NCBI GenBank assembly: GCA_004151065.3
Contig: NWUY0300109873.1
Location: 1 to 46,203, forward strand
Direction: 5' to 3'
Length of the DNA stretch: 46,203 bases
DNA from: Larix sibirica
Taxonomy: Eukaryota; Streptophyta; Pinopsida; Pinales; Pinaceae
Within the stretch, counting starts at the first letter, position 1. Each line of letters starts with the position of its first letter. Made by a program: the position numbers and the translations under genes. Positions 32,695 through 40,214 of the stretch are shown here, piece after piece. The notes under the pieces are model-generated. The model had not been told where the DNA came from, made no database searches, and was given only the letters and a program-made list of their open reading frames with translations.

Positions 32695-32771
32695 TGCGTC
32701 TTCCTCCAGTAATTAATCAACTTCAAGCAGTGATCACGCTTCTGCCGTTTCGGCTTCTTGCTCTTTTTCAT
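32691..32771 (-). CDS. possible 26-residue basic peptide
   Basis: A very basic frame (MKKSKKPKRQKRDHCLKLIN..., 26 residues) overlaps the end of the upstream gene, and its stop overlaps the lipoprotein start (ATGA). The ribosome site is weak. It may be real or may only reflect the lysine-rich end of the other gene. Confidence 0.3.
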   Translation of the reverse strand: MKKSKKPKRQKRDHCLKLINYWRKTQ

Positions 32772-33087
32772 CTCGCTTAGCTCTTGCCAGATGTGAAAGG
32801 CGTAATTTTTCTTCATCGGTAAGCTCCGCTAGTGCCGAGAAATATACGGGGGAATTGTAGATGGGAGATTTCTTGGCGCGAACGCGAAGATTCTTGCAGT
32901 GCCCGCTGATCAGTCCACGCATGCTGAAGCCGGATGCATAACCAAACAGTTTGGGGATTTCCTGATCTTTCAGGCAGTGCAGGATGCTCAAGATTGATTG
33001 AAGCTCATCTATCCCGACCAGAACTTTGCTTTGGCCCATGCTTCGTGCCATGGAGACCTCGGCGCGCAAGTAGTCTAGGTCTTTCAT
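32734..33087 (-). CDS. hypothetical protein
   Basis: A 117-residue protein: MKDLDYLRAEVSMARS..., LQSILSILHCLKDQEIPKLF and a charged C-terminal helix (EEKLRLSHLARAKRDEKEQEAE). ATGA overlap with the preceding gene. No family recognised. Confidence 0.6.
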   Translation of the reverse strand: MKDLDYLRAEVSMARSMGQSKVLVGIDELQSILSILHCLKDQEIPKLFGYASGFSMRGLISGHCKNLRVRAKKSPIYNSPVYFSALAELTDEEKLRLSHLARAKRDEKEQEAETAEA

Positions 33088-33425
33088 GACTGGCCTCGGG
33101 CTTTGGCGATGGCTGAGAGAGCATCCTCAAGAAGGCGTGTCATTGTGCCTTCTCCCATATCAGATCCATCACCAAGGCAAACTTGGATTCGTCTTGCTAC
33201 AAGCTGTAGAGCCTCAAGCAGATCCGGCGCGGCGGCGATCAGGTTGGCGTTATGCCAGTCGACCTTTTCGGTAGCATGAATGCCGGCGACGGTAGGATCG
33301 TCGTCTTCAGACATATCGTCAAACTTTTCCCGCGTTTGGATGCTGATGATATGCTTCTTGGTTGCGCGGTTAAGATGCTTTTCGGCGAACCAAGGCCCAG
33401 GCGTATGCTTATTCAAATCACTCAT
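33084..33425 (-). CDS. conserved phage 'TPGPW' protein
   Basis: A 113-residue protein with TPGPW near residue 8 and HNANLIAAAPDLLEALQLV near 70-88. This pair of motifs occurs in a widespread family of short phage proteins of unknown function, often in accessory regions. It is the first gene after a TTGACA promoter. Confidence 0.8.
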   Translation of the reverse strand: MSDLNKHTPGPWFAEKHLNRATKKHIISIQTREKFDDMSEDDDPTVAGIHATEKVDWHNANLIAAAPDLLEALQLVARRIQVCLGDGSDMGEGTMTRLLEDALSAIAKARGQS

Positions 33426-33456
33426 CACAACCACCTCACTTTTCTAATGTGATGTC

Positions 33457-33485
33457 ATTGTGTGTCGTGTCGCAAACCATGTCAA
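33457..33485 (-). promoter_or_regulatory. sigma-70 promoter of accessory block A
   Basis: On the minus strand TTGACA (33480-33485), exactly 17 bases, then CACAAT (33457-33462, four of six). A start near 33450 precedes the TPGPW gene. It shares TTGACAT with boxes at 37828, 42464 and 43554. Confidence 0.65.
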
Positions 33486-33547
33486 ATTTATTTTGATGAA
33501 AGTTAGCTGTTGACGGGTATGGTGATTGTGGGTAGATTTGGTGTTTC

Positions 33548-33625
33548 GGGCCGATAGCATAGTAGGTTAATGCGTTCGACTCATAATCGATTGAGGGAGC
33601 GATTCAAATCCGCCTCGGCTCACCA
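33548..33625 (+). tRNA. tRNA-like gene, anticodon CAU (tRNA-Met type)
   Basis: A 78-base sequence with a seven-pair acceptor stem (GGGCCGA with TCGGCTC, one G-T), a four-pair D-stem GCAT/ATGC with GG in the loop, and an anticodon stem-loop with CTCATAA. Acceptor, D and anticodon arms are clear, and CCA is encoded at the end. The T-arm loop is TTCAAAT but its stem has only three of five pairs. It may be functional or decaying. It lies on the + strand, opposite to the surrounding genes. Confidence 0.55.
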
Positions 33626-33638
33626 ATCAACCAGCGCC

Positions 33639-33703
33639 AAAGATAGCGAGAGGTAGCTCAGGATTGAGTCAACTTCGCAGCCCGCAGATGCGGAAATCGT
33701 CTT
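33639..33703 (+). ncRNA. tRNA-like fragment with D-arm
   Basis: AAAGA...TCTTT at the ends can pair, and inside lie a D-arm-like GCTC-AGGATT-GAGT (33656-33669) and a hairpin CCGC-AGAT-GCGG (33682-33693). The overall size of about 65 bases is short for a tRNA. It looks like a degraded or partial tRNA. Weak evidence, listed because it lies among other tRNA-like units. Confidence 0.25.
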
Positions 33704-33705
33704 TA

Positions 33706-33809
33706 TCCGGAAGGCCTATCGTCTAGTGGCAAATGCCGCGAACTGATCAGCGTAGGCAAGGGCAACCCTAAAGGTAAACTGGAGTTCGATTCTCCATAGG
33801 TCTTCCGGA
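33706..33809 (+). ncRNA. tRNA-like RNA with extended acceptor stem
   Basis: A canonical T-arm TGGAG-TTCGATT-CTCCA lies at 33780-33796 and the D-side reads CGTCTAGTGGCAAA, both tRNA features. The seven-pair acceptor is AGGCCTA/TAGGTCT. Six more pairs continue outward where the CCA would be (TCCGGA on both sides), making 13 pairs in all. The middle (TGCC...GGCA and AGGG-CAA-CCCT hairpins) gives no normal anticodon arm. So it is tRNA-derived but not obviously a working tRNA. Confidence 0.4.
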
Positions 33810-33915
33810 TGCAGATGAATGCGCAGGCTGATGCGTAAATGTTCGGTATATGGTGTCGATGCATTCCGACTAGATCATTCCACCATGCCGGAGATCAGCA
33901 CCGGTCATCTGCATC
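33808..33915 (+). ncRNA. structured RNA with 11-pair closing stem
   Basis: GATGCAGATGA (33808-33818) pairs perfectly with TCATCTGCATC (33905-33915). Inside, GCGC-AGGCTGAT-GCGT resembles a D-arm, a GTCG...CGAC hairpin lies in the middle, and CCGG...CCGG precedes the closing strand as a T-arm would. It lacks the T-loop and CCA. The element overlaps the previous one by two bases. Function unknown. Confidence 0.3.
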
Positions 33916-33975
33916 AATCACCACCGACAATGCCAGCGCAGGCCCTGAAATCCTGTTAGCTTGTGGTGAAGTAAC

Positions 33976-34008
33976 AAAAAACCCCGAACCTAAAAGCCTC
34001 GGGGTTTT
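33976..34008. terminator. terminator between fibre module and tRNA-like cluster
   Basis: ACCCCGA and TCGGGGT form a stem with flanking A run and T run, so both strands carry a U tract. On the minus strand it follows the 340-residue fibre-like gene directly. Confidence 0.8.
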
Positions 34009-34023
34009 CTTTGTCCGTAATAA

Positions 34024-35046
34024 TTACTGGGCCACAACAAGCACTTGAGCCGATGCACCGACAACCGGAACGGTGGCCCCAAGCAAAACCTCTACGCTCA
34101 AAAGGGTCACCGTGTTTCGCTGATTCAGTTGCAACGTAAATCCATTAACAGTGCTAGCCACAAGCGTCCATACCTGATTGGCTACTGACGGTGGAGGAGG
34201 CTGCACGCTTGGTATTGAGGGGAATGGAGTGGCGTAGACAACAACAATCTGACCCGCAGCACTGGTGGTGCCCGCGTACGTCTCAATGCGCTTTTGGGTT
34301 GGGATTGTCGGCTTGTTGAGGATCACTCCAAGCCCCGTAGTGGCGTTCCAGTCTGACTGTACTTGAGCTGCTGGAATGGCTGGGAACGTCGCTACAGAAC
34401 CATCGCCTCGTAGGTATTGCAGGGTTGTTCCTGATGGCGCATTGAATTTGCCAGCCAGCCCAGAAGCTAGCGATGCTGTGGTGGCGTACCCGCTAAGCGC
34501 CGACAAGGAAGCGGCATCAGTAATACCGTAACCTGAAAGCGTCGTAGGGGTAGCCGTGATCGTCGACCATGCCTGGTTATGGGCAGAGGGTGCAAATGTA
34601 GACGGGATTCCCGTCAATGCTGAATACGCACCCGAAAACAGTGCTGGCTTATTCAGGATCTGAGCAGCCCCACTCGATGCCATCCAATCACTATTGACCT
34701 GGGCGGCAGGGATGGCTGGCTTTCCAGACAGGTCAGCATATGCTCCAGAGGTGGCGACTGCCGAGAATGCAGGCTTACCGGTAATGCTCGTCCAAGATGG
34801 CGCAAAAGCCACTGCGTCAAGAATGCCACCGCTAAGCGAGAGTCCAGGCCCGATACTCAGGAAGAACGGCATCTGAGTAGCGCCAGAGAACCCAAACACT
34901 CCATCGCTCGTTCCGAATGGTTTTGTAACCATGCGGGTTACGGTTGCGGTGTTCTCAGGGTTCCGCTGGTTGATGAAAAGGTCGCTGCCTGCCGCAAAGC
35001 CTAGCGATGGAATCAACGCCAGCCAAAAAATCAATAATCGGTTCAT
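34024..35046 (-). CDS. fibre-like protein with N-terminal signal peptide
   Basis: A 340-residue protein. It begins with a signal peptide (MNRLLIFWLALIPSLGFAAG). The body contains repeated fibre segments: IPAAQVNSDW...ILNKP and IPAAQVQSDW...ILNKPTIP, and TTLSGYGITDA, typical of tail fibre shafts. A signal peptide on a virion protein is odd, since it would send the protein to the periplasm. It is coupled to two small structural-looking genes upstream. Its job, fibre or exported factor, is not settled. Confidence 0.7.
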   Translation of the reverse strand: MNRLLIFWLALIPSLGFAAGSDLFINQRNPENTATVTRMVTKPFGTSDGVFGFSGATQMPFFLSIGPGLSLSGGILDAVAFAPSWTSITGKPAFSAVATSGAYADLSGKPAIPAAQVNSDWMASSGAAQILNKPALFSGAYSALTGIPSTFAPSAHNQAWSTITATPTTLSGYGITDAASLSALSGYATTASLASGLAGKFNAPSGTTLQYLRGDGSVATFPAIPAAQVQSDWNATTGLGVILNKPTIPTQKRIETYAGTTSAAGQIVVVYATPFPSIPSVQPPPPSVANQVWTLVASTVNGFTLQLNQRNTVTLLSVEVLLGATVPVVGASAQVLVVAQ

Positions 35047-35420
35047 TAGACACCTCGCGCCCAGTTGTTCGTTTCGTTGTAGGTGAAGTCCACGCTGTCA
35101 CCAGCCGACAGCATTACCAGCCAGTTATCTACAGTCCCGCCAGGGAATTGGAATGTGACACTTGCGATTTGATGATCGCAGTGAAAGAACAGGCGCTGAC
35201 CAATTCGACCGTTAGGCATGTTGACGGTGATCGCATTCAAGTCGGCAGTAGGCTTGGCGTTGACGATATTGATCGTTTTATCTGTCGCGGCAATTGTGCA
35301 GGTGCCGCCCTCAGCGGGAACAATAGTTGAGCTATTTGCGCCAGTAACCGCCTGAAGCTGATTGATCTGAGACTGAATGGCGGCCAAGTCTGCGGAGGCG
35401 CCTTTCCTGGTCTTGATCAC
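35046..35420 (-). CDS. fibre module small protein
   Basis: A 124-residue protein with a short coiled coil (DLAAIQSQINQLQAV) then beta strands (ITVNMPNGRIGQRLFFHCDHQ). It looks like a trimeric virion accessory protein. One-base overlap with the next gene and four-base overlap with the previous gene mark a fixed module. Confidence 0.55.
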   Translation of the reverse strand: MIKTRKGASADLAAIQSQINQLQAVTGANSSTIVPAEGGTCTIAATDKTINIVNAKPTADLNAITVNMPNGRIGQRLFFHCDHQIASVTFQFPGGTVDNWLVMLSAGDSVDFTYNETNNWARGV

Positions 35421-35764
35421 ACGTTTGCGCTCAGGGAGTTGATGGTGACGTAGAACTGCAATCCTGAATCAAGCGAGATTGGCTCGATACGAATTGAGTC
35501 GATGGGATCTTCGGTATAAGGCCATCCGCCGACAGATTTGATATCGATAGGGTTTACATCGAGAAGCTCAAATAGACTTCCGCCTTCTCGGCGTCCGTAT
35601 GCATTCATTGTGCCCGTGGCAGGCACAACCGTAGTGCCAGAAGAGTCGGTGAATTTGAGTGCGATAGCGTGGTTATAGCGGCTACGCTGAGTGCTGGTTA
35701 ATGCGATTGTCTGAATGCCGCCAGCCTGAGTGTACGGGCCGTAGGTAAGCGATAGAACGCCCAT
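35417..35764 (-). CDS. fibre module first protein
   Basis: A 115-residue beta-rich protein beginning MGVLSLTYGPYTQAGG. I chose the ATG at 35764 because AAAGGAGT lies eight bases upstream; the longer frame from 35809 has no such site. It contains YGRREGGSLFELLDVNP. It may be a base or capsid-attachment part of the fibre module. Confidence 0.6.
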   Translation of the reverse strand: MGVLSLTYGPYTQAGGIQTIALTSTQRSRYNHAIALKFTDSSGTTVVPATGTMNAYGRREGGSLFELLDVNPIDIKSVGGWPYTEDPIDSIRIEPISLDSGLQFYVTINSLSANV

Positions 35765-35783
35765 TGCTGGTACTCCTTTGAAT

Positions 35784-35800
35784 GGAAGGTTGCCTTCCCT
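35784..35800. other. hairpin in leader of fibre module
   Basis: GGAAGG-CAA-CCTTCC forms a six to seven-pair hairpin in the untranslated leader, 20 bases before the start codon. Upstream on the minus strand, TGGTATCCT (35810-35818) resembles the extended -10 boxes of the late promoters. The hairpin could stabilise the message. Confidence 0.4.
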
Positions 35801-35830
35801 GGCAGACAAAGGATACCAGATAGGTGCGCA

Positions 35831-36268
35831 TTAGCGTGGAGCTACTGCGCGAAGGGATGTGTATTTGCAGTAGGTGTTGAGTGTTTTGGTATCCATTATT
35901 TCAAAGCTGTGGATAACGTTGAGAAGATCAATGGATAGCGCTTCGCCCAGGTATAGCGGTAAATCTGCCTTGTTATCGGATTGCACCACCATGACAGCCA
36001 TGGGGTCTCGGGCCTTGAGCTTGCCGTAGGCGTCGGCGAACTCAATGCGGTCAGCACGTCCCACCTCAAGACATTTGGCCATCATGAACACGTCGCGGAA
36101 CTGAGAGTAGTGCAGCACCGACATGGTTTGACCATCTGCTTTAGCTTGAGGCAAACAACTGATCAGGATCAGGCAGGCAGCCGTTGCGACGATGAATTTG
36201 CGGATAGGCAAGCTCCATACCGAATAGATGATGATTGCCCAGCAGATCAACGCAATTGCAGTATTCAT
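35831..36268 (-). CDS. membrane-anchored hypothetical protein
   Basis: A 145-residue protein with two hydrophobic stretches (residues 3-17 and 24-42) and then a soluble domain of about 100 residues (MSVLHYSQFRDVFMMAKCLE...). The start at 36268 overlaps the preceding stop (TAATG). The hydrophobic N-terminus may be a signal or a hairpin anchor. Function unknown. Confidence 0.6.
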   Translation of the reverse strand: MNTAIALICWAIIIYSVWSLPIRKFIVATAACLILISCLPQAKADGQTMSVLHYSQFRDVFMMAKCLEVGRADRIEFADAYGKLKARDPMAVMVVQSDNKADLPLYLGEALSIDLLNVIHSFEIMDTKTLNTYCKYTSLRAVAPR

Positions 36269-36519
36269 TATTCGCCACTCCATGATTCGCCTTCTGAAAG
36301 GACTGGGATTTTAAGTTCGTACTGGTTCTTCTTGAGCAGCTGGATGTCTTGGGGGCCGTCCGTATACACCTCGTAACCGATACCCACCAATCGCACGCAT
36401 TCATCTACGCTAACTTCTGCCAGGTACTTGTTGCCCTCAAAGCGGATCTTATCGGTGGCAATGAATACGAACTGGTTCTGGTTTTCGGTGTTGCTGAATA
36501 TTTCCGCGATGGCGATCAT
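36268..36519 (-). CDS. small hypothetical protein
   Basis: An 83-residue protein, MIAIAEIFSNTENQNQ..., with LLKKNQYELKIPVL near the end. Coupled at both ends. No recognised domain. Confidence 0.6.
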   Translation of the reverse strand: MIAIAEIFSNTENQNQFVFIATDKIRFEGNKYLAEVSVDECVRLVGIGYEVYTDGPQDIQLLKKNQYELKIPVLSEGESWSGE

Positions 36520-36764
36520 AGTTCTTCTCCGGTAATTTCAGAATACAAGTCAATCAGCTCGCCCTCATCGCCGCACCCTATATTATTCAGGATAATACTA
36601 GGCAAACGCGTTACTAAATCCGCACAAGCCGCCCAATAATCAAAGCGTGCATTGCTCAGATTATCTTTGGCAATCGATACGGCTGTTGGATGCTCGATAT
36701 CTGCTGCAAGGTATGCGGCTTGAGCTTGTTCTAGTTCGGTGCGTAGTTCGTGGATGGTTTTCAT
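36516..36764 (-). CDS. small helical hypothetical protein
   Basis: An 82-residue mostly helical protein (IHELRTELEQAQAAYLAADIEH). It is coupled by ATGA to both neighbours. No family recognised. Confidence 0.6.
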   Translation of the reverse strand: MKTIHELRTELEQAQAAYLAADIEHPTAVSIAKDNLSNARFDYWAACADLVTRLPSIILNNIGCGDEGELIDLYSEITGEEL

Positions 36765-37015
36765 GGCTTCACCTTAAGGCCCAGTGCCTCGATATTAATC
36801 TTGGCTTGTTTTGCATCCATGAAGGCAAAAGGAACCGCTTTGTTTCTGTAAAATGGCGGCAACTCCACCTCAATGGCTGCGCGGGATGATCTCCATGCAT
36901 CAAATGCAAATTGAGCTTCCCATGCGATATAGCCATCACGCCATAGCAGATCAATACACCAATCCTGCGTATTTACCCAAGCCTCAAACTCTTCCCGCAT
37001 TTTATCAGTGCTCAT
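36761..37015 (-). CDS. conserved accessory protein
   Basis: An 84-residue protein: MREEFEAWVNTQDW...WEAQFAFDAWRSSRAAIEVELPP. The F-E-A-W and 'W.AW..SR' pattern is frequent in short phage proteins of unknown role. GGGAG lies six bases before the start. Confidence 0.7.
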   Translation of the reverse strand: MSTDKMREEFEAWVNTQDWCIDLLWRDGYIAWEAQFAFDAWRSSRAAIEVELPPFYRNKAVPFAFMDAKQAKINIEALGLKVKP

Positions 37016-37118
37016 CAAAATCTCCCAATCCAGAATTTACATAAAAGAAAGCCACGCCTGCGATAACCATTACGGCGATCAGCAGTATTAGACAGAGTAG
37101 GACGGTGTGTTCGTTCAT
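37005..37118 (-). CDS. 37-residue membrane peptide
   Basis: MNEHTVLLCLILLIAVMVIAG... is one membrane segment plus a polar end. It starts within the stop of the previous gene (ATGA) and overlaps the following start. Confidence 0.55.
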   Translation of the reverse strand: MNEHTVLLCLILLIAVMVIAGVAFFYVNSGLGDFDEH

Positions 37119-37267
37119 TTTGTTGTAATCCAGTGTATTGCCAGTGAAGCGCTTGAAGCCACTAGTTGAGTTGCGAGTATGTATCCTCCATGCTCATTAG
37201 CTGGAAGTAATAGATAACCAATAAAACAAGTACCGGCCATTACCGAGAAAACCATTACTCTACTCAT
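37115..37267 (-). CDS. 50-residue membrane protein
   Basis: MSRVMVFSVMAGTCFIGYLLL... has one to two membrane segments. The start at 37267 is coupled to the preceding stop; the longer frame from 37330 lies inside the next gene. Role unknown. Confidence 0.55.
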   Translation of the reverse strand: MSRVMVFSVMAGTCFIGYLLLPANEHGGYILATQLVASSASLAIHWITTK

Positions 37268-37446
37268 TGAATCCACCCCACCATAATCCCAACTAACAGA
37301 AACACAACAGCGCAAGCAATACACAGGCACACCGTCAGCGCGAAACTAAACCATACAGCGTTAATCGCGCGCTCGGTCGGATCAAAGCAGAAGGCGTACA
37401 TGCCAATCCAGGCTAGGACGAATAGGATTGCTAGGAGTTGGGTCAT
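37264..37446 (-). CDS. 60-residue two-segment membrane protein
   Basis: MTQLLAILFVLAWIGMYAF and a second hydrophobic run (FALTVCLCIACAVVFLLVGIMV) separated by a short polar loop. Its start and stop both overlap neighbours. It is one of several consecutive membrane peptides in this block. Confidence 0.6.
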   Translation of the reverse strand: MTQLLAILFVLAWIGMYAFCFDPTERAINAVWFSFALTVCLCIACAVVFLLVGIMVGWIQ

Positions 37447-37613
37447 TTTATTACTCCCTTTATGCAATATGTGTTTGCATATTTGTTTAATTGCTTAACG
37501 TCTGCCTGGCGCTCAATGCAGGCCTGCATGTCTTCCTGAGGAATAACAAAAGTAGGAGATGCGGAATTTCCAGATCCTGAAAAAATTACAACCAAATAAA
37601 CAATTGTGATCAC
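37443..37613 (-). CDS. small exported or anchored protein, GTG start
   Basis: A 56-residue frame starting at GTG (GTGA overlap with the preceding stop): an N-terminal hydrophobic run (ITIVYLVVIFSGS) and a helical part with two cysteines. A longer in-frame start at 37652 lies inside another gene. Confidence 0.5.
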   Translation of the reverse strand: MITIVYLVVIFSGSGNSASPTFVIPQEDMQACIERQADVKQLNKYANTYCIKGVIK

Positions 37614-37774
37614 TTCAACACCTCGCGTGCCAGCTTCTGAATGGCAGCCCATTTGTCAGAGCTTGGTTTTTGGTCGTAATCCCAAAGTTGCCTGGCCAGT
37701 GAACGAGCAAGATATTCATAATTCTTTTTCCCTTCATCAGGAGGCATTGCGTTGAAGCCGTTTGTACCTTCCAT
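37610..37774 (-). CDS. 54-residue hypothetical protein
   Basis: The frame MEGTNGFNAMPPDEGKK... with a GGTGG ribosome site and a clean helical body (YLARSLARQLWDYDQKPSSD). It is the first gene after promoter B. An overlapping 61-residue frame on the same strand has no comparable support and I left it out. Confidence 0.6.
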   Translation of the reverse strand: MEGTNGFNAMPPDEGKKNYEYLARSLARQLWDYDQKPSSDKWAAIQKLAREVLK

Positions 37775-37804
37775 CTCACCACCTCAAATTCAATCAACAA
37801 TCAC

Positions 37805-37833
37805 ACTCTAGGTCATGATTACCGTCATGTCAA
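37805..37833 (-). promoter_or_regulatory. sigma-70 promoter of accessory block B
   Basis: On the minus strand TTGACA (37828-37833), 17 bases, TAGAGT (37805-37810, four of six). It lies just upstream of the 54-residue gene, 20-odd bases downstream of the tailspike terminator. Spacing equals that of promoter A. Confidence 0.65.
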
Positions 37834-37854
37834 GCGCCGAATTCCAGGCAAAGA

Positions 37855-37876
37855 AAAGCCCCGACGAAGGGGCTTT
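37855..37876 (-). terminator. terminator after tailspike
   Basis: AAAGCCCC and GGGGCTTT form an eight-pair stem around a short loop. It lies nine bases after the tailspike stop; the T run on the minus strand is short. It separates the tailspike from accessory promoter B. Confidence 0.65.
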
Positions 37877-37884
37877 GGTTTTTA

Positions 37885-40188
37885 TTAAGCTAGAGCTATA
37901 TTTCCAGCCCTGATAACCCCATCAGACCCCATGGCCTTTATGGTCGCCTGAGTATTGCTTGTGAACTGCAAGACCATTTCTCCGATAGCCGATGGATTTA
38001 CTGTTGCGCCGACTCCAGCGCACTGAACGAAAGCTCTTGAGAATACCTTATCAAAACGCCTTACAGGCTTGCCGCCCAACCCATTGCCGCCAAGGCTATG
38101 AGTGGCGTCATCGAAAGGCTCGATATCTTTAGCGCCCGTCTTGTAATTCAAGATTAGGCCCATTGTTCCGAAAATAGCGCCATTACGCATTTCGTTAACA
38201 GTCCAATTGCTGCTGCTTAAAACCCTTTTTGTCGACGCATCTTGCACTGATGAATTGAAAGAAAGCCTTGATACTTCCAGGCTCTCATCCCAAAAATAAC
38301 TTTTGTTGATTACGGAATAGGTATCTAAATACGGAGTATCAACAGCCTGAATTCTGTTTGTAACCCTCACGCCAGTGGCTGCACTGAAATCCTCAGATAC
38401 AACATTGCCCTCACTGCGCTTGGTCACTGAAGATTCTATGACGTTTTTGATGTCATAGATGCATGAGCCCCCGCCGATTGATTTAAACGCCAATGGTGTG
38501 GCTCTAATCCTGCATCCGGTAACAATTACTGTTGCATTTGTAGCCTTTACGGTGCAGACGCCAGCCTCAAGAAAGCTTGACGTAATTGTTATTGGGCCAA
38601 CCGTGCGCCCTGACGTCCCGCTCCCGTCAACAGTTATAAGGGTGTTTGAGCAGATCTCAAAGTCAAGGCCAGATACAAATCCGGGACCGCTCCCACCAGT
38701 CCAAAGAATGCCATTGGTGCACTTTTCAACAAACCCACCTGAAAAATTTACTCCATTATTGTCGCCATCAATAATCGCCGCATAAGTCGGCTGGTCTGCA
38801 AGTCCGTAACACTTTAGACCATTCATGTCTACGCCGTTAGCTGCTTGCCCAAGCTTGAAAAAAGCACCACGACAACTAGTAATGTATGCGGAAAGTCTTC
38901 CACCCCAGCAATAATATTTAAGCCACGGACCAAGACTCAAAAATTGAGTAAATTGACAGTTAATATCATAGTCCGTCATCCCTTCTACTATGAGACCTAC
39001 ATCAACCCTGTACTGCCCGTCAAAGGCAATTTCTTTTGCAATTCTAAGGCCCGAATACCCAAAGTTCTGAGGATCATCAGCCTTTGTACCGTCATTGAAA
39101 TAAGCAAGACAATTATAATTTTGTATTAACCCGGTACCATATGTTGGGAAATTTACAGAAGATGAAAATCCAGGCGTCGGAAGCACCCTTGCAAATCCAT
39201 CAATTTTTAAATTATTGCAGAGCTTCCAAGGTCTACTAATTCGATAATTTGATCCATCAGATCCAAGATATAGAGTCCCACCGCCAAGCGTCCTGATAAA
39301 TGCTATAGCAGCATCAAATGCAGATACATCATCGGTTACGTTGTCACCTTTTGCGCCGAAGTCTTTTACGTGAACAAAATCTAATAATTTTTTATCTAGC
39401 GTTCTGCCTCTATATCCAATAAGCCTTGCGCCCTTGGTTGGATCTGTACTATTTGATGCATCAGATTTTGAAAGCTTAAGATCTAGGGATTCCTGCTGGG
39501 CAGTGCTTACAGGTTTCGATAAGTCTGAAGTATTATCTACATTCCCAAGCAGAAGCTTATTTCTAGCCTCATCTGCATCCTGAGATGATCCTAAATCAAT
39601 TCCATATTCAGAGAATGCCGAAAGATCATTTGCTGACCACCCCGAGGACTCATAAATATACTCAGTCCCATTTGGGAGAAGTACAATTCTATCCCCTATT
39701 TGTAATGGCTGACCGTCATCCCTAGTTGCCGGAAGAGTATTCGATGGGGCTAAAAATCTAGCAACCTTAACTGTTGCCTGATCAGCAGATTCCTGAGCTG
39801 ATGCGGCAGCTGCCGTGGCTGCCTCGGTTGCAGCAATTACAGCTGTTGCAGAAAGCGAACGCTTTCCAGTATCAACAGCAGTTCCGGATACGTTCTGCCA
39901 TACCGCATAAATCTCGTCTACATCAGAAGACTGTACGAGAAAGATTTCTTGGTTGGTGGTCGCAGCGATACCGGCAGCAGTTGTTGCAAAGATCTTGGTT
40001 GCAAAGGAAATCTTGTCTGCACCATCAGTCTGGATCTGAAGAATGACCTGCTTCAGGTTTGGGATATCTCCCGATAGCGTAGGAATAACGGGTGCGCCGA
40101 CAGCATCATTACTGAACTGGTAAACGATGCCCGCGCCAATCTCAGCTTTAACGGTAGCCGCTTCTAAGCGTGCCGGTTGATCTGCCAT
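37885..40188 (-). CDS. tailspike with pectate-lyase fold
   Basis: A 767-residue protein. The N-terminal 130 residues (ADQPARLEAATVKAEI...) look like a virion attachment domain, followed by an alanine-rich helix (SAQESADQATVKV) and a linker. At about residue 270 begins the pectate-lyase 3 fold (VHVKDFGAKGDNVTDDVSAFDAAI), with a beta-helix body of repeated strands. Such spikes cut or bind surface polysaccharide and set host range. The start at 40188 follows the promoter box; a longer frame from 40230 would include it. Confidence 0.85.
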   Translation of the reverse strand: MADQPARLEAATVKAEIGAGIVYQFSNDAVGAPVIPTLSGDIPNLKQVILQIQTDGADKISFATKIFATTAAGIAATTNQEIFLVQSSDVDEIYAVWQNVSGTAVDTGKRSLSATAVIAATEAATAAAASAQESADQATVKVARFLAPSNTLPATRDDGQPLQIGDRIVLLPNGTEYIYESSGWSANDLSAFSEYGIDLGSSQDADEARNKLLLGNVDNTSDLSKPVSTAQQESLDLKLSKSDASNSTDPTKGARLIGYRGRTLDKKLLDFVHVKDFGAKGDNVTDDVSAFDAAIAFIRTLGGGTLYLGSDGSNYRISRPWKLCNNLKIDGFARVLPTPGFSSSVNFPTYGTGLIQNYNCLAYFNDGTKADDPQNFGYSGLRIAKEIAFDGQYRVDVGLIVEGMTDYDINCQFTQFLSLGPWLKYYCWGGRLSAYITSCRGAFFKLGQAANGVDMNGLKCYGLADQPTYAAIIDGDNNGVNFSGGFVEKCTNGILWTGGSGPGFVSGLDFEICSNTLITVDGSGTSGRTVGPITITSSFLEAGVCTVKATNATVIVTGCRIRATPLAFKSIGGGSCIYDIKNVIESSVTKRSEGNVVSEDFSAATGVRVTNRIQAVDTPYLDTYSVINKSYFWDESLEVSRLSFNSSVQDASTKRVLSSSNWTVNEMRNGAIFGTMGLILNYKTGAKDIEPFDDATHSLGGNGLGGKPVRRFDKVFSRAFVQCAGVGATVNPSAIGEMVLQFTSNTQATIKAMGSDGVIRAGNIALA

Positions 40189-40214
40189 TTCGTAAATTCT
40201 CGATGGGTAAAAGT

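Noticed and set aside
37615-37800. 61-residue minus frame
   Set aside because: Overlaps the better-supported 54-residue frame at 37610-37774, which has a ribosome site and coupled end.
38845-39129. 94-residue + frame inside the tailspike gene
   Set aside because: Antisense to the pectate-lyase-fold gene; no independent support.
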